Positions 1-8,400 of a stretch of DNA of 36,238 bases are shown here, piece by piece. The notes beneath the pieces are model-generated. The model ran no database searches. It was not told the DNA's origin and was given only the letters and a program-made list of their open reading frames with translations. Position 1 is the first letter of the stretch. Each line of letters starts with the position of its first letter. Source of the DNA: an uncultured beta proteobacterium (lineage in GTDB: Bacteria > Pseudomonadota > Gammaproteobacteria > Burkholderiales > Burkholderiaceae_C); the NCBI GenBank assembly GCA_903924955.1, contig CAIYDK010000232.1, positions 1 through 36,238 on the forward strand, in the 5' to 3' direction. Position numbers and translations under genes: made by a program.

Positions 1-2
1 AG

Positions 3-878
3 GTGTTTGCCCTGGCCAACCGCAAGGACACCAACGGCCTGCCCTTGTTCAGCGCGTTGGGCAGTGCACTGGCGCCGTTTGTAGGCCCGCAAACGCTGCC
101 ACAGGATTACACATTTGCCGGCCAACCCGGCCAGGTCGCCAGCAATGAAGTGGCCATACCCTACGCACTGGATGGCGACCGCGCCTTCATGCACTTACCC
201 GCGCGTGACGGTGTATTCAACGCCACGCTAACGACCGTGACAGCACCTGCGCACGCCATTGGAACCACGGGTGTGGTGCTGACCGACCCCGCGCTGGTCA
301 CGGGTTCGGCGTACACCATCAGCATTACTGGTGTCAACACCGTGGCAGGCACCACGACGGTGACCTACGACGTCGCAGGTGCGCCTACCGCTGTGGTCGG
401 CGGGGTCGGGCTAACCGCCTCCTACCCCAGCAGCAGCTCGGCCAATATCGCGGTCACCGCCATTCCAGGGCTGTCGGTCAACATCACAGGCAAGCCTGCC
501 GTGGGTGACACCATTGCGCTGGACCCTCGGCCCAGCGTCTTCAGCGTGCTCGACGATGCTATCCGCGACATTGGCAACGCCGTGGACGCCAATGCTGCCA
601 CGCAGGCTGTCGGGCAAGCGTTGCACAACGTCGATATCGGCCTGTCCCGCGTCTCCTCGGCACGCGGACAAGCCGGCGACTTGTTGAACCGCGCTGACCG
701 CATTTCTTCCAATCAGGAAAAGCGCAGCATTCAGGTCGAAAGCGACCGCTCGCGTGCTGAAGACCTTGACATGATCAAGGGCGTGTCAAATTTCCAAAAC
801 CAGCAAACCGGCTACCAGGCGGCACTGCAGTCTTACGCTCAAGTGCAAAAGCTGTCTCTTTTCAACTTCATCAGCTAG
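3..878 (+). CDS. flgL: Flagellar hook-filament junction protein FlgL, 3' part
   Basis: This is the C-terminal ~291 residues of a flagellin-like hook-associated protein; the true start lies left of the window. FlgL (HAP3) sits at the junction between hook and filament, outside the cell. Near the N-terminal side of the visible part is ANRKDTNGLPLFSALGS, followed by a region rich in Thr, Val and Gly that fits a surface-exposed variable domain. The last ~110 residues (VFSVLDDAIRDIGNAV, then LLNRADRI, SRAEDLDMI and the terminal LQSYAQVQKLSLFNFIS) match the conserved flagellin-type C-terminal helix typical of betaproteobacterial FlgL. The HDOD gene follows 26 bases downstream on the same strand. 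FlgK is less likely because of the short flagellin-like C-terminus. Confident in the family; the length cannot be judged. Confidence 0.85.
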   Translation: MFALANRKDTNGLPLFSALGSALAPFVGPQTLPQDYTFAGQPGQVASNEVAIPYALDGDRAFMHLPARDGVFNATLTTVTAPAHAIGTTGVVLTDPALVTGSAYTISITGVNTVAGTTTVTYDVAGAPTAVVGGVGLTASYPSSSSANIAVTAIPGLSVNITGKPAVGDTIALDPRPSVFSVLDDAIRDIGNAVDANAATQAVGQALHNVDIGLSRVSSARGQAGDLLNRADRISSNQEKRSIQVESDRSRAEDLDMIKGVSNFQNQQTGYQAALQSYAQVQKLSLFNFIS

Positions 879-904
879 GCCCTTAGCCCGCCGACGCAGT
901 CGCC

Positions 905-2125
905 ATGGCCCAATCGGTTCTCGGTAGCGTCACTCTCGGCTACGAAGCGATCTGGAACCAGAAGCGCGCCCTGGCCGGAGTGCGCCTGTTCATTGAACCC
1001 ACCAACGCTAGCGCGGTCGATGGTCGGCACCTGCTGGACGCCATTTCCGAATTGTGGCCAGAAGCGGCTGCTCCCTTATTGCTCTGCGTGCGTGCACCCG
1101 TGCTGCTGGGCAGTCTTTTGGAGCAACCCGCCGCCAGGAACCTCTGGATCGAGGTTCAGGACCCCTTTATGGCCGACGCACTTTTTGCCGGCCGGGTCCG
1201 TAAAGCCCAGCAGCGCGGCACGACTCTGGTTTGGTCCGGCGACGCAGGGCAAGCGATGGACGGGGCGATCGCACCCCTATTTCACAAAGCCCTGCGCATG
1301 CTCACCCCCCAGGAAGCATTGTTGGCTCTGCGCGTATCGCTGCGTCAGAACCTGGATGGCGGCATGGGCGCAGAACAAGGCTTTCGCAGCCCCGTCCTGC
1401 AGGGCAGTCTGTACCAGGGTCTGGCGAGCAAAGCCCTGCTGGAGCACGCCCTGGACCGCCAGGGTATCTGGGGTGTGGCGGGTTGGCCGCTGGAAGAAAT
1501 CTTGCATGGCTACCGATTTCAACAAATTCAACCAACACGGCAAGCGCTGCGCGCGCTGGTACGGGCCATTGAGGCCGACGAATCAATGGAAGCTCTGGAA
1601 CACCTCCTGGGCAATGAGCCCCTGCTCACCTACCGTTTTTTACGGTATGCCAACTCGGCCCATCTGGGCTCCCGCAGCGAGGTCAGCACCGTGCGACAGG
1701 GCTTGATGGTGATGGGCTACACCAAGCTGCGCAACTGGCTGATGGAACAGATACCCCACGCCAGCAGCGACCCCAACCTGGACCCCATCCGCTGGTCCAT
1801 GGTGTTGCGCGCGCGCATCATGGAGCGGTTGGCTGATGCGGGCATTGAAGACAGCTTGCGCCGCGAGGTGTTTCTGTGCGGCGTACTTTCTCAGATGGAT
1901 TTGCTGTTAGGCGAGCCCTTGGGCGCCACGTTGCATCGGCTACCACTGCCCGGGCGCATTGCCTCGGCCGTCGTCGGACAAACCGGCCCCTACGCTCCGT
2001 GGCTGGAAGTGGCCACCGCGCTGGAGTCCAGCAACACCCACATGATCCACGACGTGTGCAGGGCCCACAAAATGCCTGCGGACGAGGTCAACCGAGCACT
2101 GCTGCACACACTGGCGAACGCCTGA
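905..2125 (+). CDS. HDOD domain signalling protein with degenerate N-terminal EAL-like region
   Basis: A 406-residue soluble protein. The C-terminal half (about residues 190-380) is an HDOD domain: the stretch LEHLLGNEPLLTYRFLRYAN and the following VSTVRQGLMVMGYTKLRNW are characteristic of this HD-related, usually non-catalytic output domain. The N-terminal ~180 residues (GYEAIWNQKRALAGVRLFIEP) look like the degraded EAL-type region of YuxH-like proteins. The catalytic EAL/ExL motif and metal ligands are not seen, so cyclic-di-GMP hydrolysis is unlikely. It lies 26 bases after flgL and is probably cotranscribed, which suggests (inference) a link to flagellar or motility signalling. It converges with the MocR regulator gene. 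The ATG at 905 was chosen because the protein reads as GYEAIW homology soon after it. Confidence 0.75.
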   Translation: MAQSVLGSVTLGYEAIWNQKRALAGVRLFIEPTNASAVDGRHLLDAISELWPEAAAPLLLCVRAPVLLGSLLEQPAARNLWIEVQDPFMADALFAGRVRKAQQRGTTLVWSGDAGQAMDGAIAPLFHKALRMLTPQEALLALRVSLRQNLDGGMGAEQGFRSPVLQGSLYQGLASKALLEHALDRQGIWGVAGWPLEEILHGYRFQQIQPTRQALRALVRAIEADESMEALEHLLGNEPLLTYRFLRYANSAHLGSRSEVSTVRQGLMVMGYTKLRNWLMEQIPHASSDPNLDPIRWSMVLRARIMERLADAGIEDSLRREVFLCGVLSQMDLLLGEPLGATLHRLPLPGRIASAVVGQTGPYAPWLEVATALESSNTHMIHDVCRAHKMPADEVNRALLHTLANA

Positions 2126-2147
2126 CCGGACTACGTTAAAACGGCCC

Positions 2148-3578
2148 TCACTGCTCGGCCCGCAGCCGTTCAAACGTCGCCCAAAACTGTGCGTCCTGCG
2201 TGGTCGCAAAGTTGATGCGCATCAGTGTGCTGGGTTGGCGCTCGGCATGGAACAAAGCGCCGGGAGCCAGCAGGTAGCCCACATCGAGCATGCGCTGCGA
2301 CAGCGCGTCGGTGTCCACACCGGTTTCCACCCAACCAAACAGGCCGGCCGGTGGCGAGGCAAAACTGCAGCCGTGGGCCATTGCCAGCTTGACGCTGCGC
2401 CCGCGCGCCTGATCCAGCCGCACACGGATACGCTCGGCGTGGCGGCGCAGTTGCCCCTGCTCGATACACCAGGCCAGCGCCTTTTCCAGCAGAGCGGGTG
2501 TGGTTAACGTGGCCAGCAGCTTGGTGTCGATAAAAGCCTCGACCAGGGCAGAAGGCGCCGCCAGATAGCCCACTCGCCAGCCCGGCGCCAGAATTTTCGC
2601 AAAGCCGCTGACATAAATGGTGCGCTGCAGGCCGTCCAGCGCACACAACCGCGTGGCATGGTCGGGCGCGATGTGGCTGTAGGTGTCGTCCTCCACAATG
2701 TAGAAGTTGTGGGCATTGGCCAGTTGCAACACGCGGTGGGCACTGCCCGGCGTCAGGCAGTAGCCAGTGGGGTTGTGGAACACGCTCACACTCACAAACA
2801 GCTTCGGGCTGTGCAGCTCGCAGTAGCGCGCCATCACCTCCAGATCCGGCCCGTCGGCACGCCGCGGCACGGGCAAGATGCGCATGCCCAATGCGGTCAG
2901 GCGGGCAAACTCGATGGCCCAGCCGGGCTCTTCCACCATCACATAATCACCTGCCCGAAGCAGGGTGCGACTTACAATGTCCAGCGCATGGGTGGCACCG
3001 ACGGTCGTGACAATCTGGCCCGGTGCTGCCTGCACGTTGTACGCAACCAGCTTCTGCGACAGGGCATGGCGCAACCCGCTGTCCCCAGCAGGCTCGCCGT
3101 ACTGCAGCGAGAATGCCTGTAGCGCAGGACCGCTGGTGACCTTGCGCACGGCGGCGGGCATAAAGGTCGTCTCCAGCCAGTCGGGCGGAAAAACTCCCAT
3201 GCCGGGCTGGGGCTTGTCAGACCCGCTTTGAAACATGCCGCGGATCAGCGCCGTAGCACTCACCGGAACGTGCTGCGCCTGCAGACCGCCCCGAGGGGAC
3301 GATGCTACGTTATCAATAGCGCCTTGCGCATATTTCTCGGGGGCTACAGCCATTTCACGCACATAGAACCCGCGGTTCTTGCGCGCCTCCACCAAACCCT
3401 GCGCCAGCAACTGGTCGTAGGCCGCGACCACGGTGGACGGGCTCACACCCTGCTGCTGCGCGCACTGGCGAACCGACGGCAGGCGCGCTCCCGGCGCCAA
3501 TAACCGGGTGCGGATGCGTTCGGCAAAACGGGTGCACAACTGCTCGGTGAGCGATTGCGATGCGGTCTTCATCAACAT
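2148..3578 (-). CDS. MocR/PdxR-type transcriptional regulator (GntR HTH fused to aminotransferase fold)
   Basis: A 476-residue MocR-family regulator. Residues ~1-70 form a GntR winged helix (LPSVRQCAQQQGVSPSTVV, then LVEARKNRGFYV). Residues ~110-476 are a fold-type I aminotransferase domain with HNPTGY, a VEDDTYSH segment and the PLP-lysine motif SGFAKILAPGWRVGY. Family members bind PLP and an amino compound to switch DNA binding. Two Met codons lie at 3578 and 3572; the upstream one is used here. It is divergent from the lysE-eamA-aminotransferase-phzF-dehydratase cluster, the classic arrangement for a local regulator of that operon. The interdomain linker (about residues 75-92) is encoded by a copy of the dispersed repeat read on the opposite strand. 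The family call is firm; the effector is unknown. Confidence 0.9.
   Translation of the reverse strand: MLMKTASQSLTEQLCTRFAERIRTRLLAPGARLPSVRQCAQQQGVSPSTVVAAYDQLLAQGLVEARKNRGFYVREMAVAPEKYAQGAIDNVASSPRGGLQAQHVPVSATALIRGMFQSGSDKPQPGMGVFPPDWLETTFMPAAVRKVTSGPALQAFSLQYGEPAGDSGLRHALSQKLVAYNVQAAPGQIVTTVGATHALDIVSRTLLRAGDYVMVEEPGWAIEFARLTALGMRILPVPRRADGPDLEVMARYCELHSPKLFVSVSVFHNPTGYCLTPGSAHRVLQLANAHNFYIVEDDTYSHIAPDHATRLCALDGLQRTIYVSGFAKILAPGWRVGYLAAPSALVEAFIDTKLLATLTTPALLEKALAWCIEQGQLRRHAERIRVRLDQARGRSVKLAMAHGCSFASPPAGLFGWVETGVDTDALSQRMLDVGYLLAPGALFHAERQPSTLMRINFATTQDAQFWATFERLRAEQ
3304..3355 (+). repeat. Dispersed ~50-bp repeat, copy A (inside the MocR gene)
   Basis: Consensus parts run in order on the plus strand: GCTAC, six bases, ATAGC, then CGGGGGCT and a T-rich tail. 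It lies wholly inside the minus-strand MocR gene and translates there as MAVAPEKYAQGAIDNV, the hinge between the HTH and aminotransferase domains. The reading frame is kept open. Linker length varies widely in this protein family, so the position is tolerant of insertion. Confidence 0.7.
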
Positions 3579-3676
3579 AGTGGACTGCCTTATGGGGTTT
3601 CTCAACTGTGTGTGGCCGGTGGCGCACTACCCGCGCCTGTGTTGCCCCGGCCAACCATACAGCTTAATATTCTGAC

Positions 3677-3720
3677 CTATAAACTGTACTGGTACTGTGC
3701 TGATTTCAACTATAAAGTGT
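3677..3720. promoter_or_regulatory. Candidate MocR operator: 11-bp direct repeats, 33-bp period
   Basis: CTATAAACTGT (3677-3687) and CTATAAAGTGT (3710-3720) form a direct repeat whose starts are 33 bp apart, about three helical turns, so both lie on one face of the DNA. Between them is a GTACTGGTAC palindrome. The site is in the 147-bp gap between the divergent regulator and lysE starts, ending six bases before the lysE ATG. MocR regulators such as GabR are known to bind direct repeats about three turns apart. Function here is inferred. Confidence 0.5.
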
Positions 3721-3725
3721 GGCAC

Positions 3726-4337
3726 ATGACTTGGCAAGAATTTACGGCTTTATTGGTGCTGGCCACGGCGATGAGTTTCACGCCGGGGCCCAACACCACG
3801 CTGTCGACCGCGCTGGCCGCCAATGGTGGCCTGCGCCGCGCCATGCCGTTTGTCTGCGCTGTGCCCCTGGGCTGGAGCGCGTTGCTGCTGGTCTGCGCCT
3901 GGGGCGTGGGCGCCCTGGTGCTGGCGGTGCCGTTGCTCGCCTGGGCGGTCAAGGCGGTGGGCGTGGTCTACCTGCTGTGGCTGGCCGGGAAGTTGGGTCA
4001 GGCCCGCCAACTCAGCGAAGCCAGTGCCGCCGCACTTTCGGTAGGATTTTGGCAGGGCGTGGCACTGCAGTTCGTCAACATCAAGGCCTGGATGCTGGCG
4101 CTGGCCATTGTGAGCGGCTGGGTCGCCGGGCGGGCCGACACGACACAACGCCTGGCCATCGTGGTGCCCACCATGCTGTGCTTCGCCTTTGCCAGCAACA
4201 TCCTGTACGCCGCGATGGGCTCACTGCTGCGTGACTGGCTGCGCGGCCCTGAAGGCACCGGCCAACGACTGCGCCTGTTCAATCAGGCCATGGCGTTGGT
4301 GCTGGTGGCGACCGCAATCTGGATGGCCACCCTATGA
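3726..4337 (+). CDS. LysE/RhtB-family amino-acid exporter
   Basis: A 203-residue inner-membrane protein with about six hydrophobic segments. The opening ATAMSFTPGPNTTLS is the LysE/RhtB family signature (TPGPN near the end of TM1), and GFWQGVALQFVNIKAWMLALA is the conserved central segment with the N-x-K motif. Members export amino acids or derivatives using the proton-motive force. The ATG at 3726 was chosen because the open frame upstream has no transporter homology and runs through the promoter. First gene of a five-gene cluster; its stop overlaps the start of the EamA gene by four bases. The cargo cannot be read from sequence. Confidence 0.88.
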   Translation: MTWQEFTALLVLATAMSFTPGPNTTLSTALAANGGLRRAMPFVCAVPLGWSALLLVCAWGVGALVLAVPLLAWAVKAVGVVYLLWLAGKLGQARQLSEASAAALSVGFWQGVALQFVNIKAWMLALAIVSGWVAGRADTTQRLAIVVPTMLCFAFASNILYAAMGSLLRDWLRGPEGTGQRLRLFNQAMALVLVATAIWMATL

Positions 4338-5260
4338 ACGCCCAGCGCGAACGCCTGGGGCTATGGCTGGGGGTGCTGGGCGTGGCCATCTTCGCGGTCA
4401 CCCTGCCCATGACGCGCCTGGCCACCGGCACGGCAGATGCACCGCAACTGTCGCCGTGGTTTGTCACCTTTGGCCGCGCCACGCTGGCCGGAGCCCTGTC
4501 GCTGGTATTTTTGTTGCTCACGCAGTCGCCCCTTCCCACACCGGCCCAGCGCAAGCCGCTGGCTCTGGCACTGCTGGGCAACGCGCTGGGATACCCCCTT
4601 TTGCTGGGTTTTGCCTTGCGCCATGTCACCTCGGGTCATGCGGCGGTGATCACAGCCCTGCTGCCGCTGGCCACCGCCGCCATTGCGGCCATGGTGCTGC
4701 ACCAGCGGGCGCGGTTGGGGTTCTGGATTTGCGCCGCCCTGGGCAGTGCGCTGGTGGTGGCGTTTTCACTGTACCGGGCATCATCTCAGGGCCACGGCTT
4801 TGGGCTGGAGTGGGCCGATGCGCTGCTGGTGGGCGCGGTGCTGGCGGCCAGCATGGGCTACGTTTACGGAGCACAGGTGACGCCGGCCTTGGGGGCCGAG
4901 CGGGTCATCTGCTGGGTGTGCGTGATGGCCTTGCCCCTGACCCTGCCAGGCGCACTGCTAACCTGGCCTGCCCACAGCGTCAACACCTCGGCATGGCTGG
5001 GGTTGGCCTATGTCGGCGTCTTTTCCATGTGGGCCGGATTTTTTGCCTGGTACCGCGGGTTGGCGATTGGCGGCGCGCTGAAAGTCAGCCAGACGCAACT
5101 GTTGCAACCGTTTTTGAGTATTCTGGCGGCGGTACCCCTGCTGGGTGAGCCACTGGAAACGGTCACACTCGGGTTTGCGCTGGCCGTAGTGGCCACGGTA
5201 TTTATCGGCAAACGGTTTGCCAGTGCCCCCGACAATAGGACAAAAGAAGGACCCGCATGA
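4334..5260 (+). CDS. EamA/DMT-family transporter
   Basis: A 308-residue protein with about ten predicted membrane helices, the usual EamA (drug/metabolite transporter) layout of two five-helix repeats. Visible landmarks are VTFGRATLAGALSLVF in the first repeat, the segment after HVTSGHAAVITALLPLATA, and near the C-terminus GLAIGGALKVSQTQLLQPFLS with LLGEPLE, typical of the second EamA domain. Such proteins commonly export amino acids or metabolites. Start and stop overlap both neighbours in ATGA junctions (4334-4337 and 5257-5260), which implies translational coupling with LysE and the aminotransferase. Two exporters in a row suggest that the pathway product, or a toxic intermediate, leaves the cell (inference). 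Confidence 0.88.
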   Translation: MNAQRERLGLWLGVLGVAIFAVTLPMTRLATGTADAPQLSPWFVTFGRATLAGALSLVFLLLTQSPLPTPAQRKPLALALLGNALGYPLLLGFALRHVTSGHAAVITALLPLATAAIAAMVLHQRARLGFWICAALGSALVVAFSLYRASSQGHGFGLEWADALLVGAVLAASMGYVYGAQVTPALGAERVICWVCVMALPLTLPGALLTWPAHSVNTSAWLGLAYVGVFSMWAGFFAWYRGLAIGGALKVSQTQLLQPFLSILAAVPLLGEPLETVTLGFALAVVATVFIGKRFASAPDNRTKEGPA

Positions 5261-6444
5261 CACAAACCCACTGGACCATGGCGCGCCGCGCCGCAAAGAT
5301 GAACCCTTCCGTGATCCGCGAGATTCTGAAGGTCACCGAGAGGCCCGGCATCATCAGCTTTGCGGGTGGCCTGCCCTCCGCCAAGACCTTTCCGGTAGCG
5401 GAATTCGCCGCCGCCTGCCAGAAGGTGTTGACCACTGACCCACAAGGCGCCCTGCAATATGCGTCCAGCGAGGGCTTTGCGCCACTGCGCCAGATGGTGG
5501 CCGACCGCCTGCCGTGGGACGTGGACCCGGCCCAGGTGCTGATCACCACCGGCTCGCAGCAAGGTCTGGACCTCGTGGCCAAGATCTTGATCGACGCAGA
5601 CAGCCGCGTGCTGGTGGAAACACCGACCTACCTGGGCGCATTGCAGGCCTTCACCCCCATGGAGCCCGAAGTGCTCAGCGTGGCCAGTGACGACGAAGGG
5701 GTGGAAATTGCGGATTTGGCCAGCAAAGTCGGCAGCGGTGCCAGCAAAGCCCGCTTCCTGTATGTGTTGCCCAATTTCCAGAACCCGACCGGGCGCACCA
5801 TGAGCGAGGCACGCCGCGCCGCGCTGGTGGCCAAGGCGGCCGAGCTCGGCCTGCCACTGATCGAAGACAACCCGTATGGTGACCTGTGGTTTGACACGCC
5901 CCCACCGGCGCCACTGACCGCGCGCAACCCCGAGGGCTGCATCTACATGGGCTCATTCTCCAAGGTGCTGGCACCCGGCCTGCGCATGGGCTTTGTGGTG
6001 GCGCCCACGGTCATGTACCCCAAGCTGCTGCAGGCCAAGCAGGCGGCCGACCTGCACAGCCCCGGCTTCAACCAGCGCATGATCACCGAGGTCATGAAAG
6101 ACGGCTTTCTGGACCGCCACATTCCCACCATCCGCGCACTCTACAAAGGCCAGCGCGATGCCATGCTGGCGGCCCTGGCCAAGGACATGCCCAGCGACGT
6201 CACCTGGAACAAACCCGATGGCGGTATGTTCCTGTGGGCGCGCCTGCCAGAAGGCATGAACGCGCAAGACCTGCTGCCCAAGGCCGTGGACAAGGGTGTG
6301 GCGTTTGTGCCCGGTGCCGCCTTTTACAACGACCACGGCGACCCACGCACCATGCGCCTGTCGTTTGTAACCCCGGACGGCGATGAAATTCGCAAAGGTG
6401 TGGCTGCGCTGGCTGCGGCCATTGCCGAGCACCGCGCAAGCTGA
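5257..6444 (+). CDS. PLP-dependent aminotransferase, class I/II (2-aminoadipate aminotransferase/LysN-like)
   Basis: A 395-residue fold-type I aminotransferase. It has the N-terminal IISFAGGLPSAKTFP segment of the LysN/KAT II-like subgroup, the substrate loop QYASSEGFAPLR, LPNFQNPTGRTM with the conserved Asn, IEDNPYGDLWF with the cofactor-contacting Asp/Tyr, and the Schiff-base lysine in GSFSKVLAPGLRMGF. It transfers amino groups between an amino acid and a 2-oxo acid in the cytoplasm. Substrate preference is unknown; relatives act on 2-aminoadipate, aromatic or branched amino acids. Coupled to the EamA gene by ATGA and followed after 37 bases by the PhzF-like gene. The family call is firm; the substrate is not. 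Confidence 0.88.
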   Translation: MTQTHWTMARRAAKMNPSVIREILKVTERPGIISFAGGLPSAKTFPVAEFAAACQKVLTTDPQGALQYASSEGFAPLRQMVADRLPWDVDPAQVLITTGSQQGLDLVAKILIDADSRVLVETPTYLGALQAFTPMEPEVLSVASDDEGVEIADLASKVGSGASKARFLYVLPNFQNPTGRTMSEARRAALVAKAAELGLPLIEDNPYGDLWFDTPPPAPLTARNPEGCIYMGSFSKVLAPGLRMGFVVAPTVMYPKLLQAKQAADLHSPGFNQRMITEVMKDGFLDRHIPTIRALYKGQRDAMLAALAKDMPSDVTWNKPDGGMFLWARLPEGMNAQDLLPKAVDKGVAFVPGAAFYNDHGDPRTMRLSFVTPDGDEIRKGVAALAAAIAEHRAS

Positions 6445-6481
6445 TCCGCTGCGAGCGGTCTGAACTTTCGAAAGAATCCGA

Positions 6482-7444
6482 ATGCAACAACGCCGGTTCA
6501 AACAAGTTGACGTCTTTTCCGACCAGGCCTACCGGGGCAACCCCCTGGCCGTGGTGCTGGATGGATCGGGTCTGAGCACCGATGACATGCAGCGCTTTGC
6601 GCGCTGGACGAACCTGTCGGAGACCACCTTTTTGTTACCCCCCACCGCCGAAGCGGCTGCAAGTCGTGCTGACTACCAGGTGCGCATATTCACAACAGCG
6701 TATGAAATGCCGTTTGCCGGCCACCCGACGCTGGGCAGTTGCCACGCCTGGCTGGAGCAAGGCGGCGTGCCCAAAACCCCGGGCAGGGTGGTACAGGAGT
6801 GCAAGGTAGGCCTGATCAACATTCGCCAGAATGGAGCGCGCTCTTCCTTTGCCGCACCGACGCTGCGCCGCAGCGATGCAACGCCCGCGTTGGTGCAGGC
6901 GCTGGCCGATGCGCTGGGCCTGCCCCGTTCGGCGGTGCTGGCCAGCCAGCATCTGAACAACGGCCCCAGCCATTTTGGGCTGTTGCTCGACAGCCCGCAA
7001 CGGGTGCTCGATCTGGCACCCGATTTCGTCCAACTGCGCGCCGCCATGCAGGGCGCCGCCATCACCGGGGTGGGCGTGGCCAGCGTGGACGGCAGTACCG
7101 GCCCTGTCGGGCTCATCGTGCGCTCCAACCGCGAGGCCCGCGCCTTTTCCGGCAACGCAGCTCCCGTGGCTGGGGCTAACAGGCCACATGAGGAACCCGG
7201 TGTTGAGGTGCGCTTCTTCTTTGACCACGGCCACGGCGTCGGCGAAGACCCGGTCACCGGCAGCTTCAACGCCAGCCTGGCGCAGTGGCTCATCGCCCAA
7301 GGGCACGCACCCCGCGACTACACGGCGGCGCAGGGCACCTGCATCGGTGTGCAGGGCCGCGTGCACATTCATCAGGACGCTGCAGGCCAGGTCTGGGTGG
7401 GCGGCGACACCACAACCTGCATTGACGGAATGGTCACGCTATGA
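6482..7444 (+). CDS. PhzF-family isomerase/epimerase-like protein
   Basis: A 320-residue PhzF/diaminopimelate-epimerase-fold protein. The N-terminus RRFKQVDVFSDQAYRGNPLAVVLDG is the family hallmark, and WTNLSETTFLLPP carries the Glu equivalent to the PhzF catalytic acid. MPFAGHPTLGSCHAWL and the C-terminal GVGEDPVTGSFNASLAQWL are the paired conserved loops of the two lobes. Members isomerise small amino- or hydroxy-acid compounds, without PLP. A GAAAGAA purine run lies just before the ATG at 6482. Its last four bases overlap the dehydratase start. Its place between an aminotransferase and a PLP lyase suggests a step on an unusual amino acid (inference). Confidence 0.88.
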   Translation: MQQRRFKQVDVFSDQAYRGNPLAVVLDGSGLSTDDMQRFARWTNLSETTFLLPPTAEAAASRADYQVRIFTTAYEMPFAGHPTLGSCHAWLEQGGVPKTPGRVVQECKVGLINIRQNGARSSFAAPTLRRSDATPALVQALADALGLPRSAVLASQHLNNGPSHFGLLLDSPQRVLDLAPDFVQLRAAMQGAAITGVGVASVDGSTGPVGLIVRSNREARAFSGNAAPVAGANRPHEEPGVEVRFFFDHGHGVGEDPVTGSFNASLAQWLIAQGHAPRDYTAAQGTCIGVQGRVHIHQDAAGQVWVGGDTTTCIDGMVTL

Positions 7445-8400
7445 ACCTGCCTACCCTGCAAGACATCGAAGACGGCGCCCGCGTGGTGTACCGCGAATTT
7501 GCCGCCACACCGCAGTACGCCTGGGGCCTGCTCGGCCAAAAACTGGGCGCCACCTGCTGGGTCAAGCACGAGAACCACACCCCGGTGGGCGCCTTCAAGA
7601 TCCGCGGTGGCCTGACCTACTTTGACCAACTGGCGCAATCCGGCACGATGCCCAAAGCGGTGATCAGCGCCACGCGCGGCAACCACGGCCAGAGCATTGG
7701 CTGGGCGGCACGCGCCCACGGCGTGGCCTGCACCATCGTCGTGCCGCTGGGTAATTCGCTGGAGAAAAATGCCGCCATGCGCGCTCTGGGCGTGACCTTG
7801 ATCGAACATGGCACCGACTTCCAGGAAAGCCGTGAATACGCCATGTCCCTGGCGCAGCAGCGCGGCGCCCACATGGTGCCCAGCTTTCACGTCAACCTGC
7901 TGCGCGGCGTGGCCACCTACTGGTGGGAACTGTTCAAAGCCGTGCCGGATCTGGACGTGGTGTATGTGCCTATCGGCCAGGGCTCGGGCGCCTGCTCAGC
8001 CATCATTGCAAAACGGGCATTGGGTCACAAGGCACGCATCGTCGGCGTGGTCAGTGCCCACGCCACCACCTATGCCGACTCGCTCGCCGCCGGGCGCGTG
8101 GTGGAAGCACCGGTGACTACGCTGCTGGCCGACGGCATGGCCTGCCGTGTGGCCGACGCGGAGGCCCTGGCCATCATGCACGGCGAGATTGATCACATCG
8201 TGCAAGTGACGGACGCTGAAGTCGCCCAGGCCATGCGCGACATCTTTGCCTGCACCCACAATGTGGCCGAGGGCGCGGGTGCCGCAGCTTTTGCAGCCGC
8301 CATGCAGGAGCGCACCCAATTGACCGGTCAGACTGTCGGAGTGGCGCTTAGCGGGGGTAATGTCGACAGCGCAATGTTTGCCAAGGCACTACAAAATTAA
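7441..8400 (+). CDS. Threonine dehydratase-like PLP lyase (EutB-type, hydroxyamino acid dehydratase family)
   Basis: A 319-residue fold-type II PLP enzyme. Features in order: the Schiff-base lysine in HTPVGAFKIRGGL (Lys near residue 54), the substrate-binding loop SATRGNHGQS, the phosphate-binding glycine loop GQGSGACSA, and the C-terminal ALSGGNVD cofactor-contact segment. No ACT regulatory domain is present, so it resembles catabolic threonine/serine dehydratases or the EutB group rather than biosynthetic IlvA. The reaction would be loss of water and ammonia from a beta-hydroxy amino acid, giving a 2-oxo acid. It overlaps the PhzF-like gene by four bases. The last codons (ALQN) and the TAA come from a copy of the dispersed repeat. 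The exact substrate is unknown. Confidence 0.85.
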   Translation: MNLPTLQDIEDGARVVYREFAATPQYAWGLLGQKLGATCWVKHENHTPVGAFKIRGGLTYFDQLAQSGTMPKAVISATRGNHGQSIGWAARAHGVACTIVVPLGNSLEKNAAMRALGVTLIEHGTDFQESREYAMSLAQQRGAHMVPSFHVNLLRGVATYWWELFKAVPDLDVVYVPIGQGSGACSAIIAKRALGHKARIVGVVSAHATTYADSLAAGRVVEAPVTTLLADGMACRVADAEALAIMHGEIDHIVQVTDAEVAQAMRDIFACTHNVAEGAGAAAFAAAMQERTQLTGQTVGVALSGGNVDSAMFAKALQN

